From Methylobacterium terricola (GTDB taxonomy: Bacteria; Pseudomonadota; Alphaproteobacteria; Rhizobiales; Beijerinckiaceae), in the NCBI RefSeq assembly GCF_006151805.1, contig NZ_VDDA01000017.1:1-64000 (forward strand): a DNA stretch of 64,000 bases. Direction: 5' to 3'. The translations under genes and the position numbers were made by a program. The notes under the pieces are model-generated. The model was not told the DNA's origin, ran no database searches, and was given only the letters and a program-made list of their open reading frames with translations. Below, piece after piece: positions 16,227-23,595 of this stretch. How positions within the stretch are numbered: position 1 is the first letter of the stretch; every line of letters starts with the position of its first letter.

Positions 16227-16843
16227 CCGTCGGCCGGGGCGGCGGCGGCAGGCTTGCGCCGCGGCGCCCGGGCGGGCTTCGACGGGCTGCCGAGACCGAC
16301 CTCGATCTCGAAATCCTTCGCCTGGGCGGCCGGCACGACGAAGCCGTTCTCCACCACCGTGAAGCTGCCGCTGGCCTGGCCGGCGGGAATCGTCGCCACG
16401 GCCTGATGGCTGCGCCGGCCGATGACCTGGCTGCCGGCCTTCAGCGTGACGACGACAGGAGCGGTAAACCGGCCGGGAGCGCCGCCGGGCCCGAGCAGGA
16501 CCATGCCCTGCACGCCGACGGTGACGACCGTGCTGCCCCCCTCCGCCGGCCGGCACGCCCGACTCAGCTGGCCGAGGCGGATCTGCGTGCGCACCGTGCC
16601 GCCGGCCATGGTCTGCAGGGAAGAGCCGCCCTCGGTGACGTCGATGGTCGGGCAATAGACGTCGTCGAGGTTCGGCGGCGCCTCGGGCGGCTTGGTGGTG
16701 CCGCCATACTTGAAGATGTTGGCGAGGGGATTGCCCTCGTCCGGCTGGGCGGCACTCTGGGCCAGCGCGGGGCCGGCGAGCATCGCCGTCGCCGCGGCGA
16801 GGCCTACGAGACAACGAGCCGTCACGATCCTCTCCCGCACCAT
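16223..16843 (-). CDS. Exported hypothetical protein of the glycosyltransferase operon
   Basis: The 206-residue product has a signal peptide (VGLAAATAMLAGPALAQ, cleavage expected after the AQ). The mature part is mostly beta-rich by pattern (repeated VVVTLKAG-type strands) and ends in a basic, Ala/Pro-rich tail (KPARAPRRKPAAA). No family is recognised with confidence. The ATG at 16843 has a GGGAGAG site 1 nt upstream; a GTG at 16825 with better spacing is an alternative. Coupling with the downstream glycosyltransferase suggests a role in secretion or modification of a surface glycan, which is inference from context. Confidence 0.6.
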   Translation of the reverse strand: MVRERIVTARCLVGLAAATAMLAGPALAQSAAQPDEGNPLANIFKYGGTTKPPEAPPNLDDVYCPTIDVTEGGSSLQTMAGGTVRTQIRLGQLSRACRPAEGGSTVVTVGVQGMVLLGPGGAPGRFTAPVVVTLKAGSQVIGRRSHQAVATIPAGQASGSFTVVENGFVVPAAQAKDFEIEVGLGSPSKPARAPRRKPAAAAPADG

Positions 16844-16860
16844 GCTCTCCCGGTCTCCGG

Positions 16861-17394
16861 TCACTTCAGGCTGTCGAAGCCGTCCTTGAACCCCTTGAGG
16901 GAGAGCGGGATGCCCACCCCCTCCTCGGGCGTCTGGAAGACGATGAAGGTGGCCTGCTGGCCGGACTTGAGCTGGTTGATGAGCTTGTCGTCCATCACCA
17001 CCTCGGCGACGCAGCCGGTGGACAGGCAGCGCACGAACGAGGTGCGGCCGATCTCCGCCTGGTCGACCTTGAGGCCGAGGCCGGAGGGCAGGAGGACGCC
17101 GAGCGGCGCCACCACCCGCAGCAGCGTGCCGCGGTTGTCGGCGGTCTTCAGCACGATGACCACCAGCGAGAGGTTCGGCCGGTCCTCGGCGGCGACGTAC
17201 TGCACCAGGGCGCATTGCTCGGCCTTGGCGCCGGCCGGCGTCTCGCAGCGCAGCTGCCAGTCGTCGAAGGTCTGCTTCACCGCGCCCTGCGCCAGGGCGC
17301 CGGAGGCCGGCAGGCCGAACGCGAGCGCGAGCCCGAGGCTGGCGGCCCGCACCCGGCGTCCGATCCGTTGCAAGCTGTCTTCCACGCCGCTCAC
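16861..17394 (-). CDS. Invasion-associated locus B (IalB) family protein
   Basis: This 177-residue secreted protein belongs to the IalB family of alphaproteobacteria. The N-terminus is a signal peptide (LGLALAFGLPASGALAQG). The mature part shows the family pattern DDWQLRCE..., a middle VVIVLK strand, RCLSTGCVAEVVMDD with a cysteine pair, and a C-terminal LSLKGF segment. The family's biochemical role is unknown despite its name. The GTG start at 17394 is chosen for length; an adjacent GTG at 17385 is possible. It is 17 bp upstream of the next exported-protein gene and probably the first gene of the operon. Confidence 0.75.
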   Translation of the reverse strand: MSGVEDSLQRIGRRVRAASLGLALAFGLPASGALAQGAVKQTFDDWQLRCETPAGAKAEQCALVQYVAAEDRPNLSLVVIVLKTADNRGTLLRVVAPLGVLLPSGLGLKVDQAEIGRTSFVRCLSTGCVAEVVMDDKLINQLKSGQQATFIVFQTPEEGVGIPLSLKGFKDGFDSLK

Positions 17395-17618
17395 CGCTCC
17401 GCTGCCCCGGCCGCATGCCGGTCCGGGGGCGTTCCGACCACGGGGCCGGGATGCTGTCAAGCCGAGGCCCCCGCCGGATCCTCCGGCGGGCGGGAACCCG
17501 TGCCGGAATGCGGGCTTAGCTGTATGGCCGCCGCAGCCGGCAGTTGTTAGTGGTTTCACACGGTTCGCGGTTCATAATTGCCCGATCCGCCCTCCCCTCC
17601 CCGCGAGAGCCGCCCCCG

Positions 17619-17984
17619 ATGAGACGCGCCGCCCCCTCCCTCGCCCTCCTGCTGCTGACCGCCGCTCCCACCCTCGCTGAGCCGCTGCCGGTCGACGAGA
17701 CGACCTACATCGAGCGCTCGCTCAACCACGATGCGACGCTGACGGTCGAGCACCCGCCGGTGGCCCGCAACCCGCGCGGGCGCCGGGCCTCGCGCTCGGC
17801 CGAGATCGCCGGCTTCTGCCGCGACGGCGGCGTCGTCCGGCGCCGGGGCGAGAACGGCGAGATCATCCTGCGCCAGCGCGAGAACTGCGACAGCATCGCC
17901 CCCCGCACCCTGTATCCGGGCCACGTCGATCCGCGCCCGGCCTGGCCGGCGGAGCGCGTCGTGGTGGTGCGCACGAAGGGGTAG
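17619..17984 (+). CDS. Small exported hypothetical protein
   Basis: The 121-residue product begins with a signal peptide (MRRAAPSLALLLLTAAPTLA). The mature domain holds two cysteines (GFCRDGG and RENCDS) that could form a disulfide. No family is recognised. It is divergent from the IalB-containing operon, with 224 bp between starts. A REP-like repeat follows it. Real coding status is supported by the signal peptide and codon usage, not by homology. Confidence 0.55.
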   Translation: MRRAAPSLALLLLTAAPTLAEPLPVDETTYIERSLNHDATLTVEHPPVARNPRGRRASRSAEIAGFCRDGGVVRRRGENGEIILRQRENCDSIAPRTLYPGHVDPRPAWPAERVVVVRTKG

Positions 17985-18024
17985 AAACCCTTGCGGGAAA
18001 TCCGCCGGTAAAGAGGGTCCGGCT

Positions 18025-18060
18025 CGTCGTTCCGGGGCCGCGAAGCGGAGCCCGGAATGC
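18025..18060. repeat. REP-like GC-rich inverted repeat, copy 2
   Basis: TCCGGGGCCGCGAAGCGGAGCC and the flanking bases are the reverse complement, with few changes, of the copy at 7286-7320. It separates the convergent genes ending at 17984 and 18134. Confidence 0.5.
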
Positions 18061-18133
18061 GGAGCGGGCTTGACGTCGGCCGGTCACGGCTATTGACCGC
18101 GGACGGCCGGCGGAGCGAGCGCGGGCCCGCTCC

Positions 18134-18877
18134 TCAACCGTAGCGGTGCAGCTCGGTGCCGTGCCGCTTCAGCCAGGCCTCAGGCTCCTCGTAATCCGGG
18201 TAGAGCCCGGCAACGACGCGCCAGAACCGGTCCGAGTGGTTCATCTCGGCGAGATGCGCGACCTCGTGGGCGGCGAGATAGTCGAGCACCGATGGCGGCG
18301 CCATGATCAGACGCCAGGAGAAGTTGAGCTGGCCGGCGGCCGAGCACGAGCCCCAGCGGCTGCGGGTGTCGCGGATGGTCAGGCGCTTCGGCGCCCGGCC
18401 GATCGCGCCGGCATGGCGGGTCACCGCGGCGGCCAAGTCCCGGCGTGCCTCGGCCTCGAGGAAGTCGCGCACCCGGCGCCCGACATGCGGCAGGCCGCAG
18501 GATACAGCGATCACCGGCGTCCCACCGGCGGCTTCCGTCGCGGTGGTGGCGCCAGAGACCGTCGACCAGTGCAGGATGCGGTGGGGGACGCCGCGCAGCG
18601 GCACGACCGCGCCCGGCACGAAGGCGACCCGCTCGGGCAGCTTCGCCACGCGGGCGGCGATCCATTGGCCGTGCGAATCGGCGAAACGCTGCGCCGCACC
18701 GAGATCGGTGCGCTCCGGCAGGGTCAGGACGATCTCGCCGGTGGCGCTCGATACCCGCAGGGTGATGCGCCGGGCGGCTGAACGACGGCGGACGGCGACC
18801 GGGTAGCAGGTGCCGGCATGGATGACGGTGACGTGGGTGGGTTCGGGCGCCGACCGGCGCAGGAGCGCGACTCGCAT
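18134..18877 (-). CDS. YgjP-like metallopeptidase-fold protein
   Basis: The 247-residue protein belongs to the YgjP/WLM-like family (DUF45), which carries a zincin-type helix. The motif HEVAH spans residues 204-208 and a third ligand His214 follows in MNHSDRFW, so zinc binding is intact. The segment TRSRWGSCS (171-179) is the family signature. The role is uncertain; E. coli YgjP has been described as acting on UTP. The ATG at 18877 is chosen because AAAGGTGG lies 1-8 nt upstream, rather than the longer start at 18982. It is followed by the PHB depolymerase gene in the opposite direction of transcript order. Confidence 0.75.
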   Translation of the reverse strand: MRVALLRRSAPEPTHVTVIHAGTCYPVAVRRRSAARRITLRVSSATGEIVLTLPERTDLGAAQRFADSHGQWIAARVAKLPERVAFVPGAVVPLRGVPHRILHWSTVSGATTATEAAGGTPVIAVSCGLPHVGRRVRDFLEAEARRDLAAAVTRHAGAIGRAPKRLTIRDTRSRWGSCSAAGQLNFSWRLIMAPPSVLDYLAAHEVAHLAEMNHSDRFWRVVAGLYPDYEEPEAWLKRHGTELHRYG

Positions 18878-19032
18878 GCCACCTTTGTACCCGGGAGACC
18901 CCGCGCCTGTCAGCGTCCCGGATCGCTGCGCGAGGCCGAGAAGCCGCCCGATCCAGGCGCGGAGAACGGGGATCGGCGACATCGCCGCTCAGGAAGAGCC
19001 GGCGCCGCGGGGGCGGCGACGGCTCGAACAGA

Positions 19033-20304
19033 TCAGGACGCCTCGCGCAGATCGGCGACGGCCTGCGTCCCCTGCATCTCGTGCATGAAAGCGGAGATGC
19101 GCGGCGCGATGTGGGCGCGGAAGCGCGAGCCGTTGAAGACGCCGTAATGGCCGACGCCCTTCTGCAGGTGATACAGCTTGCGCTCGGCGGGCAGGCTGGT
19201 CGTCAGGTCGAGGGCCGCCAGGGTCTGGCCGACGCCCGAGATGTCGTCGTTCTCGCCCTCCACCGCCATGATGGCGCAGTGGCGGATGGCCGTCGGGTCG
19301 ACGGGCGCGCCGTGGTGGCGCATCGTGCCCTTCGGCAAGGCGTGCTCGACGAACACGGTATTGACGGTCTGGAGGTAGAACTCCGCCGTCAGATCCATCA
19401 CCGACAGGTACTCGTCGTAGAATTCGCGGTGCTTCTCCGCCGAGTCGCCGTCATGGCGGACGAGGTGCTTGAACATGTCCCAATGCGCCGTCAGGTGGCG
19501 GTCGAGGTTCATGCCCATGAAGCCGGAGAGCTGGAAGAAGCCGGGATAGACCTCGCGCCAGGTGCCGGGATAGCCCGGCGGCACCACGGTGATGCAGTTG
19601 CGCTTGAACCACTCCGAGCCGCGCTCGGCGGCAAGGCAGTTCACTGCCGTCGGCGAGCGGCGGGTATCGATCGGCCCGCCCATCAGGGTCATCGAGGTCG
19701 GCACGCCGGCCATGCCCTCGGCCTCCATCCGGGCGACGGCGGCGAAGACCGGCACCGAGGGCTGGCAGACCGCGATCACGTGCAGGTCCGGTCCGAAGGC
19801 CTGGAACATCTCGATCAGGTAATCGATGTAGCTGTCGAGGTCGAAGCGGCCGGCCTCGAGCGGGACCATGCGGGCGTCGATCCAGTCGGTGATCATCACC
19901 TCGTGGGCCGGCAGCAAAGCCTCGACGGTGCCGCGCAGGAGCGTGGCGTAGTGGCCCGACATCGGCGCCACCACCAGCACCTTCGGCTGGGCCTGGGCCG
20001 TCGGCCGCTTCAGGTCGCGCTCGAACTTGATCACCTGGCAGAACGGCTTCGACCACACGATCCGCTCGGTCACGTCGGTCGTCACGCCCTCGACGACGGT
20101 CGTCGGCAGGTTGAAGGCCGGCTTGCCGTAGCGCCGCGTGGTGCGCTCGAACATCTCGCACGCCGCCGTCACGGTCCGGCCGTACGGCGTGTAGGTCATC
20201 GGGTTGGCGGGGTTCTTGAACGCAAGCTGCGTGGCGTCGGCGGCGACCCGGGCCGGCGTCAGCATCCAGTGCGCTGCTTCATACCAAAAATACGAGAGAT
20301 CCAT
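19033..20304 (-). CDS. phaZ: Intracellular polyhydroxybutyrate depolymerase
   Basis: This 423-residue enzyme degrades intracellular polyhydroxybutyrate granules. It is of the PhaZ1 type with a catalytic cysteine: the elbow VCQPSVP carries Cys180 in place of the serine lipase box, and GENDDISG and GVGHYG provide the Asp and His. It has no signal peptide, as expected for an enzyme acting on cytosolic granules. The ATG at 20304 matches the family start (MDLSYFWYEA). A promoter-like pair lies 76 bp upstream. It indicates that the organism stores PHB. It is transcribed away from actS. Confidence 0.9.
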   Translation of the reverse strand: MDLSYFWYEAAHWMLTPARVAADATQLAFKNPANPMTYTPYGRTVTAACEMFERTTRRYGKPAFNLPTTVVEGVTTDVTERIVWSKPFCQVIKFERDLKRPTAQAQPKVLVVAPMSGHYATLLRGTVEALLPAHEVMITDWIDARMVPLEAGRFDLDSYIDYLIEMFQAFGPDLHVIAVCQPSVPVFAAVARMEAEGMAGVPTSMTLMGGPIDTRRSPTAVNCLAAERGSEWFKRNCITVVPPGYPGTWREVYPGFFQLSGFMGMNLDRHLTAHWDMFKHLVRHDGDSAEKHREFYDEYLSVMDLTAEFYLQTVNTVFVEHALPKGTMRHHGAPVDPTAIRHCAIMAVEGENDDISGVGQTLAALDLTTSLPAERKLYHLQKGVGHYGVFNGSRFRAHIAPRISAFMHEMQGTQAVADLREAS

Positions 20305-20644
20305 GACGCCACCGTCCACGATTGACCCAGCGACGTGCGCACCCGCCGCCAGGAGACGCCCGACCCAACAGGGAGTCGAACAATAGAGTATCGGTATTGA
20401 AGGGCAACACTTGCGGAAAACCAAGCTGTCAAATGGTGGAACTGTGCCCTTTTTGCCTCAACCCCCGCGAGCATTCCGGTTTTTCGGAAAGCCGGCGCGA
20501 CGGGCCGGCCAACGATGCCGCATCGCGCCCGGCCCCGCGCTTGCACGGACGATGACAACGCCCTGATCCCAGGAGGGTTGCGGCAGCCGGGGCCGCCCCG
20601 GGTTTTGCGGACATGTCGCCCTGGGCGGCGGGCGGCGCCGCACT
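20305..20644. other. Divergent intergenic region phaZ / actS
   Basis: The region holds a promoter-like pair for phaZ (20380-20407). The rest has no gene, and I see no convincing promoter for the actS gene. Confidence 0.4.
20380..20407 (-). promoter_or_regulatory. Possible phaZ promoter
   Basis: On the minus strand TTGCCC (20402-20407) and TATTGT (20380-20385) are separated by 16 bp. The distance to the phaZ ATG is about 76 bp. Confidence 0.4.
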
Positions 20645-22033
20645 ATGGTCTCGGCCATGTTCGACACCCAGCAGCCCGATCTGGCGCGCGATGCCCGCCA
20701 CCTGCGCCTCGACACCCTGGTACGCCTGCGCTGGCTGGCGGTGGCCGGCCAGGGCGCCGCGGTGGCCGGGGCCCATCTCGGGCTCGGTCTGCCGCTGCCG
20801 TTCGGCTGGTGCTTCCTGGTCATCGCCGCCTCGTCCTGGCTCAACCTCACCCTCCGGATCCGCTACCCGGCGAGCCACCGGCTCAGCGACGACGCCGCGG
20901 CGTTGCTGCTCGCCTTCGACATCATCCAGCTCGCCGCCCTGCTCTTCCTCACCGGGGGCCTGCAGAACCCGTTCGCGCTCCTGTTCCTCGCCCCGGTCCT
21001 GATCTCCGCCACCGCCCTCCCCCCGGCCCGGACTCTGGCGCTCGGCCTCCTCGCGGTCGGCCTCTCGACGCTGCTCGCCCTGGTCTACCGGCCGCTGCCG
21101 TGGTTCGCCGGCCAGACGCTCGAACTGCCGTTCCTGTACGTGTCGGGCGTCTGGACCGCGATCCTGCTCGGAACCGCCTTTACGGGAGTTTACGCCTGGC
21201 GCGTGGCCGAGGAGGCGCGCCAGCTCGCCCAGGCGCTCGCCGCGACCGAGCTGGTGCTCGCCCGCGAGCAGCACCTGTCGCAGCTCGACGGGCTGGCGGC
21301 GGCGGCGGCCCACGAGCTCGGCACGCCGCTGGCCACCATCACGGTGGTGGCCAAGGAACTCGACCGCCAGCTCGGCCCCTCGGCGAGCCCGAGCGTCGCC
21401 GAGGATCTGGCGCTCCTGCGCGACCAGGTCGAGCGCTGCCGCGGCATCCTCGCCAAGCTCACCTCGCTCGACGCCGACCAGGGCGGCTTCATCGAGACAA
21501 TCTCGCTCAGCCACCTCGTCGAGGAACTGGTGGCGCCCCAGCGCGCCCTCGGCATCATCCTCGACGTGACGACGAAGGGCGACGGACCGGAGCCGGCCTG
21601 CCGGCGCAATCCCGGGGTCATGTTCGGCCTCGGCAACATCGTCGACAACGCGATCGACTTCGCCGAGAGCTGCGTCTCGATCGAGGCGCGCTGGGGACCC
21701 GAGCGGGTCTCGCTCGAGATCCGCGACGACGGGCCGGGCTTCGCCCCGGAGGTGCTGCTGCGGGTCGGCGAGCCCTATGTCAGCACCCGCAGCGCGACGA
21801 AGGCCGGACCGGAGGGCGGGACCGGGCTCGGCCTCGGCCTGTTCATCGCCAAGACGCTGATCGAGCGCTCCGGCGCCCAGCTGAACCTCGCCAATGCGGT
21901 CGATCCCTCGACCGGCGCGGTGGTGCGAATCGTTTGGCCACGTCACGTTTTCGAGAGGGAGGCGAAAGGCCACCGAAACCCGGGTACGGGCGGCGGCGCA
22001 CCCCTGACGCAGGCCCGCGACGTTCCTATATAA
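20645..22033 (+). CDS. actS: RegB/ActS-type redox sensor histidine kinase
   Basis: This 462-residue membrane kinase of the RegB/PrrB/ActS family senses the redox state of the quinone pool and phosphorylates the partner regulator ActR. Six hydrophobic segments span residues ~30-190, and the quinone-loop motif GGLQNPF is at residues 104-110. The H-box AAAHELGTPLA places the phosphorylated His at 223. Cys265 in the segment QVERCRG matches the redox-active cysteine of RegB. HATPase motifs (NIVDNAIDFA, DDGPGF, GLGLGLFIA) follow. An ATG at 20657 is an alternative start. The response regulator follows after 42 bp. Confidence 0.9.
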   Translation: MVSAMFDTQQPDLARDARHLRLDTLVRLRWLAVAGQGAAVAGAHLGLGLPLPFGWCFLVIAASSWLNLTLRIRYPASHRLSDDAAALLLAFDIIQLAALLFLTGGLQNPFALLFLAPVLISATALPPARTLALGLLAVGLSTLLALVYRPLPWFAGQTLELPFLYVSGVWTAILLGTAFTGVYAWRVAEEARQLAQALAATELVLAREQHLSQLDGLAAAAAHELGTPLATITVVAKELDRQLGPSASPSVAEDLALLRDQVERCRGILAKLTSLDADQGGFIETISLSHLVEELVAPQRALGIILDVTTKGDGPEPACRRNPGVMFGLGNIVDNAIDFAESCVSIEARWGPERVSLEIRDDGPGFAPEVLLRVGEPYVSTRSATKAGPEGGTGLGLGLFIAKTLIERSGAQLNLANAVDPSTGAVVRIVWPRHVFEREAKGHRNPGTGGGAPLTQARDVPI

Positions 22034-22075
22034 CGCTCTGAAACTGCTGATTGAAAGCTGGAGGAGCGTCGTTTG

Positions 22076-22675
22076 ATGACGCAGTACGGAACACTCAGCC
22101 CGGAGGCCTCGGCCGGCACCATCCCGGAGGGCGACGCCCTCCTCAACCATGCCGACCGCAGCCTGCTGATCGTGGATGACGACAAGCCGTTCTCGACCCG
22201 CCTCGCCCGGGCCATGGAGGCACGCGGCTACAAGGTGCACGTGGCGGAAAGCGTCGCCGAGGGCGTCTCGGCCGTCGACGCGCAGCCGCCGGCCTTCGCG
22301 GTGATCGACATGCGGCTCGGCGACGGCAACGGCCTCGACGTGATCGCCCGCCTGAAGGAACGCCGGCCCGAGGCCCGCGGCGTGATCCTGACCGGCTACG
22401 GCAACATCGCCACCGCGGTGACCGCCGTGAAGCTCGGCGCCTTCGACTACCTGGCGAAGCCCGCCGATGCCGACGAGATCCACGGCACCCTGATGGCCGA
22501 GCCCGGCGAACGCGCCGACCCGCCGGAGAACCCGATGTCGGCCGACCGGGTGCGCTGGGAGCACATCCAGCGCGTCTACGAGTTGTGCGGCCGCAACGTC
22601 TCGGAGACGGCGCGCCGGCTCAACATGCACCGGCGTACGTTGCAGCGCATCCTGGCCAAGCGTGCTCCGCGCTGA
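22076..22675 (+). CDS. actR: RegA/ActR-type response regulator
   Basis: This is the 199-residue partner of ActS. The receiver domain covers residues ~28-140 with phosphoacceptor Asp78 (FAVIDMRLGDGNG), and the acidic pocket DDD is at 34-36. The C-terminal domain ends in a Fis-type helix-turn-helix (VSETARRLNMHRRTLQRIL). Homologues control photosynthesis, nitrogen fixation, respiration and C1 metabolism in response to oxygen or redox. A GGAGGAG site lies 9 nt before the ATG; TTG at 22073 is also possible. A strong hairpin terminator follows. Confidence 0.9.
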   Translation: MTQYGTLSPEASAGTIPEGDALLNHADRSLLIVDDDKPFSTRLARAMEARGYKVHVAESVAEGVSAVDAQPPAFAVIDMRLGDGNGLDVIARLKERRPEARGVILTGYGNIATAVTAVKLGAFDYLAKPADADEIHGTLMAEPGERADPPENPMSADRVRWEHIQRVYELCGRNVSETARRLNMHRRTLQRILAKRAPR

Positions 22676-22697
22676 GGCCGTGGAATGGGGTCGAGGA

Positions 22698-22725
22698 GGG
22701 CCCGGTGCCGCGAGGTGCCGGGCCC
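22698..22725 (+). terminator. Terminator after actR
   Basis: GGGCCCGG and CCGGGCCC form a stem with a 12-nt loop and are followed by TTCCTATT. It ends the actS-actR transcript. Confidence 0.6.
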
Positions 22726-22813
22726 TTCCTATTCCGGGCACCCGACGCTTGTCCGTGACGCAATGCGCGGATTACCCTCGCCTCGCCCCTCGTCGAACCC
22801 CGGGAACGTCGCC

Positions 22814-23113
22814 GTGGCTACGCACCTCGCCTACACCGCTCTCCCCGCCGGATCTTCACTGATTCACGAACTCGATCAGGTCGAAGTCCGCACGGACGTC
22901 GAAGGGGACGAAGGAGAAACCATTCGGCAGGGCTCGCGCGGAACCGTCTTGTCCGTCCTCGGCGACGGCGCGGCGTACTTGGTCGAGTTCGGCAGCCAGA
23001 GGCTCTCGGAGACGGGCCACCCAATCCCGGTCTTCGCGACGATCGAGCTGGGAAACTTGACGCCTGTGCCGGAGGCGACACGTGCCGATCTCACATCCAG
23101 CGTCTCCCACTAG
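22814..23113 (+). CDS. DUF4926 domain protein
   Basis: This 99-residue protein matches the DUF4926 pattern: ELDQVEVRTDV, an Arg-Gly turn (QGSRGTVLSVLGDG), a strand AYLVEFG and the ending ELGNLTPV. DUF4926 proteins are small SH3-like beta proteins that often sit next to a DUF6883 gene. The GTG at 22814 is the best start in the open frame; the domain itself begins near residue 20. The neighbour starts 32 bp before this gene ends and is read in another frame. Function is unknown; regulation or immunity against the neighbour has been imagined for such pairs but is not shown. Confidence 0.65.
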   Translation: MATHLAYTALPAGSSLIHELDQVEVRTDVEGDEGETIRQGSRGTVLSVLGDGAAYLVEFGSQRLSETGHPIPVFATIELGNLTPVPEATRADLTSSVSH

Positions 23114-23430
23114 TTTCGCGATCGATACGCGTAAGATCTCCGGCTATCTTCTAAACTCGCTTCATCCAAGCGGCGGACCCAAAGCACGATATTTCGCAAG
23201 CTACGGGTTCGATGCATCGGCGCCGGATCTCCTAGCGGCCGCACTGCTCGAACATCCCATACTGTCGAGCAGCGTCGCACAGCCACCGAAGATCACAGCT
23301 TACGACGTACGGTATGCCTTCGAAGGGCCGCTCAACGCGCCGGCAGGCCTCACCGGCAGGGTGAGGTCCGTCTGGCAAGTTCTGCCGACGGGACCCGATC
23401 GGACGGCTCATCACCGCCTACCCATTCTGA
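23082..23430 (+). pseudogene. DUF6883-type protein with apparent frameshift near the 3' end
   Basis: The start MPISHPASPTSFAIDTRKIS has an excellent ribosome-binding site (GGAGG 6 nt before GTG 23082). The frame then matches the DUF6883 pattern (YLLNSLHPSGGPKARYFA, GPLNAPAGLTGRVRSVWQVL). The family's usual end, RLITAYP-like, appears only in the +1 frame (GRLITAYPF then stop at 23428-23430). Removing one base near 23400 would join them. Without it the frame runs on to 23882, through palindromes and into the convergent gene. I read this as a real gene damaged by a one-base insertion, or a sequencing error. Confidence 0.5.
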
Positions 23431-23486
23431 TCCGGGCTCGCCCTGTTCCAGGGGCGGTACGGCGGTACCCGGCGTCTCATATCGTC

Positions 23487-23516
23487 GCGCCTTCGAACGG
23501 ATCCGTTCGAAGGCGC
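23487..23516. repeat. Perfect 30-bp palindrome
   Basis: Bases 23487-23501 are the exact reverse complement of bases 23502-23516 (core TTCGAACGGATCCGTTCGAA). It may act as an operator or be part of a repeat element together with the hairpin at 23555-23588. It follows the damaged DUF6883 gene. Confidence 0.6.
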
Positions 23517-23554
23517 AAGGCAAGCCCGAACGGGCGCCGGCGCCGATGCGCCGG

Positions 23555-23588
23555 ACGCCTTGGCATCGACGTGTCGATGCCAAGGCGT
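23555..23588. repeat. Perfect hairpin, 16-bp stem and 2-nt loop
   Basis: Left arm ACGCCTTGGCATCGAC (23555-23570) pairs exactly with the right arm at 23573-23588. Together with the palindrome 38 bp away it makes a compact GC-rich repeat unit just beyond the convergent ggt gene end. It may also serve as a terminator for that gene, although no T-tract follows on either side. Confidence 0.6.
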
Positions 23589-23595
23589 GAGGGTA

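Noticed and set aside
14283..16406. Long plus-strand frame over the large glycosyltransferase
   Set aside because: It is an antisense shadow of a clear GT2 gene; such frames are common in GC-rich DNA.
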